In this document: positions 7,190 to 15,082 of the stretch, one piece after another | How positions within the stretch are numbered: position 1 is the first letter of the stretch | Layout of the letters: every line of letters begins with the position of its first letter | From: UBA9715 sp045614225 | GTDB taxonomy: Bacteria > Actinomycetota > Coriobacteriia > Coriobacteriales > Eggerthellaceae | Length of the DNA stretch: 27,472 nucleotides | Direction: 5' to 3' | Assembly: GCA_045614225.1 (NCBI GenBank) | Contig: JAZLCO010000127.1 | Span: 1 to 27,472, forward strand | The notes under the pieces: generated by a model | Databases searched by the model: none | What the model was told of the DNA's origin: nothing | What the model saw: only the letters and a program-made list of their open reading frames with translations | Translations under genes and position numbers: made by a program

Positions 7190-8010
7190 CGAAAGAGGTT
7201 TGTTCCTGATTGGGTTAGATGAAGTTTGACGGTCTGGTGAGAACTGGGTTAGTCGTGCGAGCCCAAGACGAGGTTTAGTGATTGAACGTGAGCTAGGTAT
7301 GTCGTGTGGTCGAAAGATGGGATTGGTGGCTGGGCGTGAGTCTAATTCGTCCATGGACCCGATATCTGCACAAATCACCCGCCCCTCTGCACCAATACAG
7401 GGTCCATGGACGACTGTGTGCATCGATATTGGGTCCATGGACGGAATATCGGCAAAAAAGGCGGAAGAAATCGTCCATGGGCCCGTTATTTGCACGGAAG
7501 GTTGCTCAATTTGCACCGATACCGGGTCCATGGACGATTCGGGCGCAACAGCCTGCACTGATATCGGGTCCATGGACGATTTGGGAGAGTGGACGCATGC
7601 CGATACTGGATTCAGAGACGACCGGAGTGTGAGGGTTTGAATCAAAACTGGGTCCACGGATGACTGACTGGATTTGGCTGAAGGACGAGAGCGGGATGCG
7701 TAACAGGGTCTGAATGAAAACGCAATCTGTTGTTTCAGGGGTGGGTGAGTAATCACCATAGCCACACTTTTGTTCTATCGCACCCGTTTGGCTGTCTGTT
7801 CATTTTTGCGGCCTGGTGGTCATTGCATTCATTTTTCCTAATGATTGGTGTTCTGAAATGGCAATAGGGACATTTCAACAAACATAGTGCTTCGTGCTCC
7901 TAATTAAAAACCTTTATGACCTAAAATCCTAGCATGTTAGTAGGAATAGATGGGTAAGGCATAAGCAAAGGGCTTTTGCACGTCCCATCCAGTCGTGAGG
8001 AGGAACGACC
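7190..8010. other. Gene-free stretch between rplW and the URO-D-like gene
   Basis: Apart from the repeat array, I see no supported gene here. Open frames on either strand lack ribosome sites and family features. The part from about 7770 to 7960 is clearly more AT-rich than the surroundings and probably holds the promoter for the gene at 8011. TAAAAT at 7922-7927 is a possible -10, but no good -35 accompanies it. Confidence 0.6.
7345..7670. repeat. Array of CCATGG-centred repeats in a gene-free region
   Basis: At least six copies of a ~28-base unit are present. The pattern is TGCA, a few bases, ATA, two bases, then GGGTCCATGGACGA. CCATGG begins at 7351, 7404, 7435, 7475, 7528 and 7570. Two decayed copies follow near 7612 and 7654. 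The copies at 7351 and 7475 are inverted relative to the rest. Start-to-start distances are 53, 31, 40, 53, 42, about 42 and about 42 bases, mostly close to multiples of a helical turn. No convincing gene overlaps the array. Confidence 0.8.
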
Positions 8011-9252
8011 ATGACGGAGGAGCAGGTACCGAAGATGTCCGCTTTCATACCACCGAGGCTGATGAAGCTTGGTGCCATTGCCAATTGGCCCAACGCCGAC
8101 GTGCCTCTCGGAGCCCAGGTGAACGAGTACATTCCTGAGCTCTGCAAAGTGCCCTACGACTATCTGTTCAAAGATGACCCGGTGGCGATGGCGGAATGCA
8201 CGCTTCTGACATGGGAGTACATCGGCATCGATCTGCTCGTGCTCAACACAGACTGCTACAACTTCGAAGTTGAAACGCTCGGCGGGAAGCTGTCGTTCTA
8301 CGAGGACCATATTCCCGACGTCGACCGCAGCGACCTGTTCATCAAGAGTGCGGCCGACCTCGACAAAATCAAGTTCGAGGGGTTTGAGAAATCGCGCATT
8401 CCTTACCTCGTTGAATACTGTAAGGCGTACAAAGAGCTCTCCGGGCTCGATACCGTTCCCAGCTTCTCCGGCCCTTGGAGTATCGCAGCGAACCTGTACG
8501 GCATGGAGAACCTAATCGTGGATGCGGTTTCCGACCCCGAGTTCGTGCACGAGCTCATGGGCCGTCTGGTGCGGGACTTCCTGATTCCGTTCCACAAGGC
8601 CTTGGCCGAGCTGATTCCGGGCATGCAGGGAACCACGCTTGCCGATGCCATCGGCAGTCCGCCGCTTGTATCGAAGGAGCTCTTCGCGGAGTTTGTCGCC
8701 CCTTATGCTCAAGAGCTGCTCGATTCCTATCAGGCGAACGGCATCCTCAAGTATAACGGTGTGTGGGGCATTGCCGAGTACGAGGGCGAGGAGCGCGACG
8801 ATTTCGTGCGCCAGCTGATCAAGACGGAAGGAACGCTCGGCGTGTTCGACCCCGATGTCTTGCTCGTGGGTCCGGAGTACTATCGCAAGCTCGCCGACGA
8901 ACAGCTTGCGCCGCTGATGTTTGGTCTGAGCACCAACATCCTCCAGGACGATACGCCCGAAGAGGTTGCCGCGTCGGTCAAGAACTACGTCCTTGGCGGA
9001 AAGGCCGGCATCACCCCGTTCTTGATGTTCCTCAGCAACATCGCACCGGAAACTCCCATCATCAATATCAGGACAGCTGTGGAAGCCACCCATGTGTATG
9101 GTGCACCTGGAGCAACCGAGGACACGCCGTTCGAGCCGGTGGGCGAGGTCGAGAGCTTCGAGGACTTCCTGCGTGCCAAGATTGCGAACAACGAGGAAGG
9201 CTACTCGTTCGCATGGCTTGAGAAGTCGGAGTACAGCTATCTGCTCCCATAG
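8011..9252 (+). CDS. URO-D/MtaA-like family protein lacking the usual zinc ligands
   Basis: The 413-residue protein looks like the uroporphyrinogen decarboxylase superfamily, in the branch containing cobamide-dependent methyltransferases (MtaA, CmuA and O-demethylase partners). Visible features are an N-terminal region with DYLFKDDPVAMAE and IGIDLLVLNTDCYNFE, a central PSFSGPWSIAANLYG, and a C-terminal TPEEVAASVKNYVLGGK. MtaA-type enzymes bind Zn through H-x-C in a strand before the last third and a later Cys. At the matching places this protein has KYNGVWG (residues 247-253) and ITPFLMFLSN (about 334-343), with no Cys in the C-terminal half. The start follows AGGAGG. It stands alone, ending in its own terminator. 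It could be a non-zinc methyltransferase-like or decarboxylase-like enzyme; the substrate is unknown. Confidence 0.75.
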   Translation: MTEEQVPKMSAFIPPRLMKLGAIANWPNADVPLGAQVNEYIPELCKVPYDYLFKDDPVAMAECTLLTWEYIGIDLLVLNTDCYNFEVETLGGKLSFYEDHIPDVDRSDLFIKSAADLDKIKFEGFEKSRIPYLVEYCKAYKELSGLDTVPSFSGPWSIAANLYGMENLIVDAVSDPEFVHELMGRLVRDFLIPFHKALAELIPGMQGTTLADAIGSPPLVSKELFAEFVAPYAQELLDSYQANGILKYNGVWGIAEYEGEERDDFVRQLIKTEGTLGVFDPDVLLVGPEYYRKLADEQLAPLMFGLSTNILQDDTPEEVAASVKNYVLGGKAGITPFLMFLSNIAPETPIINIRTAVEATHVYGAPGATEDTPFEPVGEVESFEDFLRAKIANNEEGYSFAWLEKSEYSYLLP

Positions 9253-9285
9253 GGAAGCTTGAAGCTCGGACAACAAGCAATCGCG

Positions 9286-9317
9286 AGGGCGCTCTTCGGA
9301 GCGCCCTTCTTGTTTTC
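9286..9317 (+). terminator. Terminator after the URO-D-like gene
   Basis: AGGGCGCTC (9286-9294) pairs with GAGCGCCCT (9299-9307) around TTCG, followed by TCTTGTTTT. Stem, loop and the next few bases match the terminator at 7153. Confidence 0.9.
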
Positions 9318-9386
9318 CGCCCAATAGAGCACAGTCTTCTCTGCTCGTTTTCATTTCGGGAATAGGCCACGATTAGGTGACGGTTG

Positions 9387-9415
9387 TTTTGAGCAATGGG
9401 CCAATCTGGTACATT
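9387..9415 (+). promoter_or_regulatory. Possible promoter of the XpaC-like/TelA-like pair
   Basis: TACATT at 9410-9415 is a plausible -10, and a poor -35 (TTTTGA, 9387-9392) lies 17 bases upstream. It sits between a terminator and the GTG start at 9448, so a promoter is expected here, but the match is weak. Confidence 0.35.
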
Positions 9416-9447
9416 GTCAACGAGAGCAATATCGAGAAGGAACCTCA

Positions 9448-10203
9448 GTGAAGCAGTGGACGAAAGCCATAATCGCCGACGTGGCGCTTGCCATCCTCGC
9501 CATCTTCCTATTCTCGCCAACTCAGCTGGCGCTGAGTCCGCTTGCGCCGAATCTTCTCGTTGCGGCTTCGAGCGTCATCGGAGCTGTGGGCATTGGCGCC
9601 GCAGCAGTCAAGGTGAACGGCGACGCGATCAAGGCGATGCGCGCCGAGAAACGACTCGAGCTGGGGCCGGGCGAAGCGACTGTCGACGACATCAAGATGG
9701 CGCTGCAGGAATATGAGAAGACGACTGCGGTAGGCGTTTACGCCAGGCAAGCCATCGCCGAGCTCGAAGCGGCAGAGCGCAAGCGTAACACCTTGTACGA
9801 GATCATCGGCAACAAGTTCCAACCAGGCAGCATCACCTGGGAGAAGTTCGCTGAGGGCATCGAAGCGGCCACGCAGGCCATCGCGTTTAACTCCGCGCTT
9901 TTGACCAAGCGCATCAAGGCGTTCGACGTCGAAGATTACAAGCGCAACGCAAAGAACACCATCACCGGCTTGTTCAACCGAGGCACCGTCCCGGAGGAAG
10001 TCAGGCAAGAGCGCCGCGCAATGTACGAGGCCAACCTCGACGAGATGCGCACCATCGTGACTGCGAACGAGCGCCTGCTCACCGAGCTTGACCGCTTCGC
10101 CATCGAGATGGGGCGGCTCGAGTCCGGCGCCAACGAGCAATCGAACGATCGCTTGCTCGAGGAGATAAACACGCTTGTGGACGAAACGAAGTACTACCGG
10201 TAA
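9448..10203 (+). CDS. XpaC-like membrane-anchored coiled-coil protein
   Basis: The 251-residue protein starts at GTG, 7 bases after GAGAAGG. Two hydrophobic segments (about residues 8-23 and 28-52) form an N-terminal membrane hairpin. A long, charged, helical cytoplasmic part follows, including IAELEAAERKRNTLYEIIG and LLTELDRFAIEMGRLE. This layout and its position directly before a TelA-family gene match XpaC proteins, whose Bacillus gene adjoins the TelA homologue yaaN. The family name derives from an indolyl phosphate hydrolysis phenotype, and its biochemical role is not established. Assignment rests on architecture and context more than on residue motifs, so call it XpaC-like. Confidence 0.6.
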   Translation: MKQWTKAIIADVALAILAIFLFSPTQLALSPLAPNLLVAASSVIGAVGIGAAAVKVNGDAIKAMRAEKRLELGPGEATVDDIKMALQEYEKTTAVGVYARQAIAELEAAERKRNTLYEIIGNKFQPGSITWEKFAEGIEAATQAIAFNSALLTKRIKAFDVEDYKRNAKNTITGLFNRGTVPEEVRQERRAMYEANLDEMRTIVTANERLLTELDRFAIEMGRLESGANEQSNDRLLEEINTLVDETKYYR

Positions 10204-10207
10204 CAAA

Positions 10208-10272
10208 CATGGAGGGGTGCGCTCCTCCATGATGAAAGTGGTTTCATGGGCGGGCAGCACCCGCTCATGAAA
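10208..10272 (+). other. Two consecutive hairpins between the XpaC-like and TelA-like genes
   Basis: ATGGAGG and CCTCCAT (10209-10230) form the first stem. TTTCATG-G-GCGGG (10242-10254) pairs with CCCGC-T-CATGAAA (10260-10272) for the second, which ends just before the ribosome site of the next gene. Neither is followed by a T-run. They could tune expression of the second gene or protect mRNA ends. Confidence 0.6.
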
Positions 10273-10290
10273 AGCGGAAAGGATTCCACC

Positions 10291-11469
10291 ATGGCTTTCG
10301 ATTTGACGATTCCCGATCCTGAGGAAACCAAGCAGCAAGTTGCCATCGAGTTGTCCGTGCCCGACGTCGAGCAGGCGAAAGAGGAAGTGGCCAAGGACGT
10401 GGCGGTCACCGAGGCATATGCGCAGGTGATCGATGACACCGCAGCTGAACGCGGCGAGCAGATCATGCAGGTCGACCTCGACTCGTACGAGGCCAAGCGC
10501 GAGATCACGCAGGCAATCGAGAACCTCGGCGCCGACATCGCCTACAAGTCCACGGCGAAAAACGAAATGCTCGCACGCCGCATGAAGACCCTTGGAAAGC
10601 AGGGCGGCGACACAGGCGAAGTGGCCAAGAGCCTCGAGGAGCTGGCCATCACGATGCGCGACCTCGACCCGAAGGGCATCGACTTCGCGAAGGGCAGCCG
10701 CATGGGCAAGCTGTTCAACCCGGTGCGCCGTTACTTCGAGCGGTACAAGACAGCCGATGCCGAAATCGCCTCGATCGTGAAGTCGCTCGATACCGGCAAG
10801 GACATGCTGCACAACGACAACGTCACGCTCGAGCTCGAAGAGGCGCAGATGCGCGAGTTGACCAAGCAGCTCAACCAGCAGATCGAGATCGGCCTCGACC
10901 TCGACGCATACTTGTCGCAGGCTATCGAGCAGGCCAAGGCCTCCGGCACGGCCGATCCCGACCGCATCAGGTTCGTCGAGGAGGAAGTGCTCTTCCCGCT
11001 GCGCCAGAAGATCACCGACTTCCAGCAGCTGCAGCTTGTCAACCAGCAGGGCATCGTGTCCATGAACGTACTACGCCGCAACAACTCCGAGCTCATCCGC
11101 GCCGTCGACCGTGCCGAGCATGTCACGGTGTCGGCCCTGCGCGTGGCCGTCACGGTGGCTGGTGCGCTGTACAACCAGCGCATCGTGCTCGACAAGGTGA
11201 AGGCGCTCAACGAGACGACGAACGCCATGATCTCGTCAACCGCCACGATGCTCAAGGAGCAGGGAACCGAGATCCAAACCACTGCAGGTGAGTCGAACAT
11301 CTCGGTCGAGACACTGCAGCAGTCGTTTGCCGATACGCTGCAGGCGCTCGAGGACATCAGCAATTACAAGCAGGCTGCGCTTCCGCGCATCCGCCAGACG
11401 ATCGACGATTTCTATATGCTTGCCGAAACCGGCGAAAAGCACTTGCGCCAGATTGAGAGCGCCAGCTAG
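10291..11469 (+). CDS. TelA-family toxic anion resistance protein
   Basis: The 392-residue protein matches the TelA/KlaA (YaaN) family, named for tellurite resistance on plasmids but widespread in chromosomes and often linked to envelope stress. The start at ATG 10291 follows GGAAAGGA by about 8 bases; the frame extends upstream but through the hairpin region without a ribosome site. Typical features are the F-AKGSRMGKLFNPVRRYFERY segment (about residues 130-155), long helical stretches, LNQQIEIGLDLDAYL, RNNSELIRAVDRAEHVTVSALRVAVTVA (about 265-295) and a helical C-terminus. No membrane segment is seen, so it is cytoplasmic and probably works with the preceding membrane-anchored XpaC-like protein. 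Tellurite resistance itself should not be assumed. Confidence 0.85.
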   Translation: MAFDLTIPDPEETKQQVAIELSVPDVEQAKEEVAKDVAVTEAYAQVIDDTAAERGEQIMQVDLDSYEAKREITQAIENLGADIAYKSTAKNEMLARRMKTLGKQGGDTGEVAKSLEELAITMRDLDPKGIDFAKGSRMGKLFNPVRRYFERYKTADAEIASIVKSLDTGKDMLHNDNVTLELEEAQMRELTKQLNQQIEIGLDLDAYLSQAIEQAKASGTADPDRIRFVEEEVLFPLRQKITDFQQLQLVNQQGIVSMNVLRRNNSELIRAVDRAEHVTVSALRVAVTVAGALYNQRIVLDKVKALNETTNAMISSTATMLKEQGTEIQTTAGESNISVETLQQSFADTLQALEDISNYKQAALPRIRQTIDDFYMLAETGEKHLRQIESAS

Positions 11470-11486
11470 CGCGAAATAACATGCAC

Positions 11487-11535
11487 GCGAATCGCACCGA
11501 AGGGGGAGCACCTCTTCGGTGCGATTTCGTTTTGG
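11487..11535 (+). terminator. Terminator after the TelA-like gene
   Basis: ATCGCACCGAAG (11491-11502) pairs with CTTCGGTGCGAT (11514-11525) around an 11-base loop, and a short T-rich tail (TTCGTTTT) follows. Confidence 0.8.
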
Positions 11536-11540
11536 TGGGA

Positions 11541-11569
11541 TAACCAAAAGAGACAGCCTCTTTTGGTTA
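11541..11569. repeat. REP-like palindrome, AACCAAAA family, copy 1
   Basis: TAACCAAAAGAG (11541-11552) pairs with CTCTTTTGGTTA (11558-11569) around ACAGC. The sequence closely resembles the hairpin at 23913-23943, including the GACA-type loop and the flanking TTAGT. It lies upstream of the ABC transporter genes. Confidence 0.65.
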
Positions 11570-11646
11570 GTAAGCCAGCACCCTTGTGGAATCGGCGCGT
11601 TTCGTTTCGGGTATCATACTCAAAAAGATCGGAAGTCGGAGGAAAC

Positions 11647-12348
11647 ATGGCGTTCGTCGAGTTCAGGGATGTGTGCAAAATCTACCAGATGGGCGAGGTC
11701 GAGGTCGCCGCGGTGTCGGGCATGTCGTTCGACATCGAGCAAGGCGAGTTCGTCGTGGTTGTCGGCCCGTCGGGTGCTGGCAAGACGACGCTGCTCAACA
11801 TGCTCGGCGGCATGGACTCGTGCACGTCGGGAACGATCAGGCTCGACGGCCAGGAGGTCTCGGCATTCGACGAGAAGAAGCTGACGTACTACCGCCGCTA
11901 CGACATCGGTTTCGTGTTCCAGTTCTACAACCTGGTGCAGAACCTCACGGCGAAGGAGAATGTCGAACTTGCAAGCCAGATCTGCAAAGACCCGCTCGAC
12001 GCCGCCACAGTTCTCGAGCAGGTTGGCCTCGGGCATCGCATGGACAATTTCCCCGCGCAGCTCTCGGGTGGCGAGCAACAGCGCGTCGCCATCGCACGCG
12101 CGCTCGCGAAGAACCCCAAGCTGCTGCTGGCCGACGAGCCCACCGGCGCACTTGACTACAACACGGGCAAGCAGATCTTGCGCCTTTTGCAGACGACCTG
12201 CTACGACACGGGCAAGACGGTTGTGCTCATCACGCATAACCAAGCCTTCACGGCCATCGCCGACCGCGTCATCTCCGTGCGCGAAGGCAAGGCGGCAGAC
12301 GTGAGGGTCAACGCGCATCCGCTTTCCGCAGAAACACTGGAGTGGTAG
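11647..12348 (+). CDS. ABC transporter ATP-binding protein (MacB/LolD type)
   Basis: The 233-residue ATPase powers the FtsX-type permease encoded 13 bases downstream. Walker A is GPSGAGKTT (residues 40-48), the Q-loop lies in GFVFQFYNLVQNLTA, the signature is LSGGEQQR (139-146), Walker B is LLLADEP (159-165) and the H-loop His is in LITHNQ (about 197). The size and the FQFYNLVQNLTAKEN region are typical of MacB-like, mechanotransmission-type ABC systems rather than solute importers. GGAGGA precedes the ATG. A TATCAT hexamer at 11612 may be the -10 of its promoter. The substrate is unknown; antimicrobial peptide efflux or lipoprotein/envelope handling are family possibilities. Confidence 0.93.
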   Translation: MAFVEFRDVCKIYQMGEVEVAAVSGMSFDIEQGEFVVVVGPSGAGKTTLLNMLGGMDSCTSGTIRLDGQEVSAFDEKKLTYYRRYDIGFVFQFYNLVQNLTAKENVELASQICKDPLDAATVLEQVGLGHRMDNFPAQLSGGEQQRVAIARALAKNPKLLLADEPTGALDYNTGKQILRLLQTTCYDTGKTVVLITHNQAFTAIADRVISVREGKAADVRVNAHPLSAETLEW

Positions 12349-12361
12349 GAAGACGCGCTGA

Positions 12362-14980
12362 ATGACTGCTTTCTCGAAAGAGCTCCTGCGCACCATCACG
12401 CGAAAGCCGGGCCGCTTTTTGGCCTTGCTCGCCATTGTTGCGCTCGGTGCGGGCTTCTACGCCGGGTTGCGTATGACAGCACCCGACATGAAGATCGCCC
12501 TCGACCGCTACCTCGATGCGACGGACACATACGATGTGCGCGTCGTCTCCACGGTGGGGCTCGAAGATGCCGACCTCGACGCGTTGCGGGAGCTTCCCGC
12601 CGTCGATCAGGTCATGGGGTCGTACCAGGCCGATGTGCTTGCAGTCATGAACGACATGACGTACACGACCCGTGTTCACTCGTTGCCCGAAGCGGCTCAC
12701 TCATCGACGTGCGAAGATGGCGTGACGGTCGAATCCGCCGATGACAGCTACCTCAACCGCCTCATCCTCGTCGACGGCCGTTGGCCCGAAGCGGAGGGGG
12801 AGTGCCTCATTTCGTCCGACCGCGTGCTCAGCCAAGGCGTTGCCATCGGTTCCGAGGTCGTGTTCACGCAGGGTACGGGCAAGCTCGACGACACCTTCAA
12901 GGTCAAACGCTACACGGTGGTCGGCACCGTGCACATTCCGTACTACATCACGTCGGCGGCCATCGAATCGAGCTCGCTCGGCTCGGGCGTCGTGCAGCAG
13001 GTGCTCTACGTCGACGATGACAATTTCGCCGACAACTTCCCCTACACCGACGCGTTCATCACTGTCGTCGGGGCGCGTGACGTGCAGCATGGCACGCCAG
13101 AATACGATGCGCTCATCGGCGAGGCGAAGGGCCAGATCGAGGGAATTGCCGACGAACGTTGCGAGGCGCGCCTCGATTCGCTGACCGACGAGCTTTACGG
13201 CAATGCAACCACCTATCGTGGTTTGCTCGATTTGGCTGAGTACCGGCTGTCGCACACACAAGAGGAAATCGACAACCCCGAATTGCCGGAATGGCTCGTC
13301 ATGGGCCGCGATAAGAACGTTGGCACTGCTTCGTTCACGTCCGACGCTGATCGCGTCGACCATATCGCGAGCATTTTCCCGATGATCTTCTTCCTCGTTG
13401 CGGCGCTCGTAGCGCTTACGACTATGACCCGCATGGTGGACGAGGAGCGCCAGCTCATCGGTACGTTCAAGGCGCTCGGCTATTCGCGCAGGCGTATCAC
13501 TTCGAAATACGCTGCCTATGTGCTGCTTGCAAGTGTTGTGGGTTCATGCATCGGCATCGCTGCGCTCTCGAAGTTGCTGCCGGGTGTCATCATGAACGCA
13601 TACGCCATCATGTACTACGTGCCCAACGGTCCTTTGCCCATCGATTGGCCGATCGCTTTGCTTTCAGGCGGGCTGGCCATCGGCGTAACGCTGTTCGCCA
13701 CGTGGGCTTCGGTGGCTGCTACGTTGCGCGAGAAGCCTGCCGCCCTCATGTTGCCGCGTGCTCCGAAATCGGGCAAACGCATATTGCTCGAGCGGATCAC
13801 CCCGATATGGGAGCGCCTTTCCTTCACGTGGAAAGTGACGTGCCGCAACATCTTCCGCTACAAGAAACGTCTCATCATGACCGTCATCGGTATTTCGGGA
13901 TGCACGGCGTTGCTGCTCACGGGGCTCGGGTTGCATGACGCTATCAACGACATCATCGACATCCAATACGGTGAGATTATCCAGCACAACGCCATCATCA
14001 CGCTCAAGGACAAGCTGCACGAAGACGAGCGAGCTCAACTCGATGAGCTGCTTGCGCAATCGGGCGCCATCGAATCGTCGACGGATGCATATACCGAGAC
14101 CATGCTGGCAAGCGGCCCGCGCGCTAGCGACAAGCGCATCGACATCGTCGTACCTGATGATCCCGAAGCGTTTGCGCAGATGAAAGTGTTGCGAACGCGC
14201 AAAGACCATGAGCCGCTTTCAATCGAGGGCGATACCGTGCTGCTCAACGAGAAGATGGCTCAAGAGCTTGGCATCGGCGTGGGCGACGTCATTTGCGTGA
14301 GCCCGCAGGATTCGATGGGCAACGCGACATCGACTGTCTACGAGTTCGAGGTCGGCGCGCTCGTGGAGAACTACATCTACAACTATATCTATATGACGGA
14401 AGACACCTATGAGCGCGTCATCGGCAAGCCGGCGCGTATGAACGCCATCTACGCGAACATCACGTACGACACCGACGTTCGCTCGCGCCTTGACGAACAG
14501 TTGCGCGTGAGCAGCGCCGTGAAGACGCTCACCTACAACGACGAGGTCATCGACACCTATCGTACGATGTTGCGCAGTGTCGACCTGATTGTCGTCGTGC
14601 TGGTCGTGTCCGCTGCTGCGCTCGCGTTCATCGTGTTGTACAACCTCACGAACATCAACATCGAGGAGCGCATCCGCGAGATCGCCACCTTGAAGGTGCT
14701 CGGCTTCACCCGCCGCGAGACGAATGAATACATCTTCCGAGAAATCGCTTTGCTCGCTATCCTCGGCGCCGCTCTCGGCCTGGTACTTGGCGTCTTCCTC
14801 GAGGGTTTCGTCGTCACGACAGCTGAAGTCGACCAAGTCATGTTCGGCCGTGCCATCCACCCCCCGAGCTTCGTGTGGGCCTTCGTCATGACGCTCGTGT
14901 TCAGCGCCATAAGCATGCTCCTCATGCTTCCCAAGCTCGCGAAAGTCGACATGGTGGAAAGTCTCAAGAGTAACGAGTGA
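12362..14980 (+). CDS. FtsX-like ABC transporter permease, two-module
   Basis: The 872-residue membrane protein is the partner of the preceding ATPase. The first membrane helix is at about residues 18-38. A ~295-residue extracytoplasmic domain follows, then three helices (about 338-358, 384-410, 424-450). A fifth helix near 505-525 begins the second module, followed by another large outer domain and three C-terminal helices (about 739-765, 793-815, 833-857). This duplicated FtsX arrangement, with MTRMVDEERQLIGTFKALGY and IREIATLKVLGFTRRE as the cytoplasmic coupling motifs, fits MacB-type permeases that work on outer-surface substrates rather than pump solutes through. The ATG follows AGGAAG. 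No two-component system lies beside it, unlike many peptide-resistance versions. Confidence 0.92.
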   Translation: MTAFSKELLRTITRKPGRFLALLAIVALGAGFYAGLRMTAPDMKIALDRYLDATDTYDVRVVSTVGLEDADLDALRELPAVDQVMGSYQADVLAVMNDMTYTTRVHSLPEAAHSSTCEDGVTVESADDSYLNRLILVDGRWPEAEGECLISSDRVLSQGVAIGSEVVFTQGTGKLDDTFKVKRYTVVGTVHIPYYITSAAIESSSLGSGVVQQVLYVDDDNFADNFPYTDAFITVVGARDVQHGTPEYDALIGEAKGQIEGIADERCEARLDSLTDELYGNATTYRGLLDLAEYRLSHTQEEIDNPELPEWLVMGRDKNVGTASFTSDADRVDHIASIFPMIFFLVAALVALTTMTRMVDEERQLIGTFKALGYSRRRITSKYAAYVLLASVVGSCIGIAALSKLLPGVIMNAYAIMYYVPNGPLPIDWPIALLSGGLAIGVTLFATWASVAATLREKPAALMLPRAPKSGKRILLERITPIWERLSFTWKVTCRNIFRYKKRLIMTVIGISGCTALLLTGLGLHDAINDIIDIQYGEIIQHNAIITLKDKLHEDERAQLDELLAQSGAIESSTDAYTETMLASGPRASDKRIDIVVPDDPEAFAQMKVLRTRKDHEPLSIEGDTVLLNEKMAQELGIGVGDVICVSPQDSMGNATSTVYEFEVGALVENYIYNYIYMTEDTYERVIGKPARMNAIYANITYDTDVRSRLDEQLRVSSAVKTLTYNDEVIDTYRTMLRSVDLIVVVLVVSAAALAFIVLYNLTNINIEERIREIATLKVLGFTRRETNEYIFREIALLAILGAALGLVLGVFLEGFVVTTAEVDQVMFGRAIHPPSFVWAFVMTLVFSAISMLLMLPKLAKVDMVESLKSNE

Positions 14981-15082
14981 CGTTGTTTGGCAGCTGAACA
15001 ACATGAGAAGTTTTCCTTGCAGCCTTCGTTTTACGCTACAATGTCGGTTTGCGTATGCAAACCCATAGGGAGGAAATAAGCA
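14981..15082 (+). promoter_or_regulatory. Promoter region of the trigger-factor-like gene
   Basis: TACAAT at 15037-15042 is a good -10 candidate; the -35 is weak. A perfect 7-bp inverted repeat, GGTTTGC/GCAAACC (15046-15063, loop GTAT), would cover the transcription start, so it may be an operator or a 5' stabilising hairpin. A weak hairpin (GTTGTT 14982 with AACAAC 14997) just after the permease gene could be its terminator, but it lacks a T-run. Confidence 0.5.

Noticed and set aside
7345..7670. CRISPR array
   Set aside because: Units occur in both orientations, spacings are irregular and short, the repeat itself varies, and no cas genes are present.
7139..7765. 208-codon minus-strand frame through the repeat array
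   Set aside because: It runs into the rplW terminator, has no ribosome site, and repeat units are out of frame over half of its length. The in-frame part is noted as a weak finding only.
11647..14980. Two-component-regulated bacitracin-type (BceAB) transporter
   Set aside because: The permease has a duplicated FtsX layout with two large outer domains and no adjacent sensor kinase; only the broader MacB-like class can be supported.
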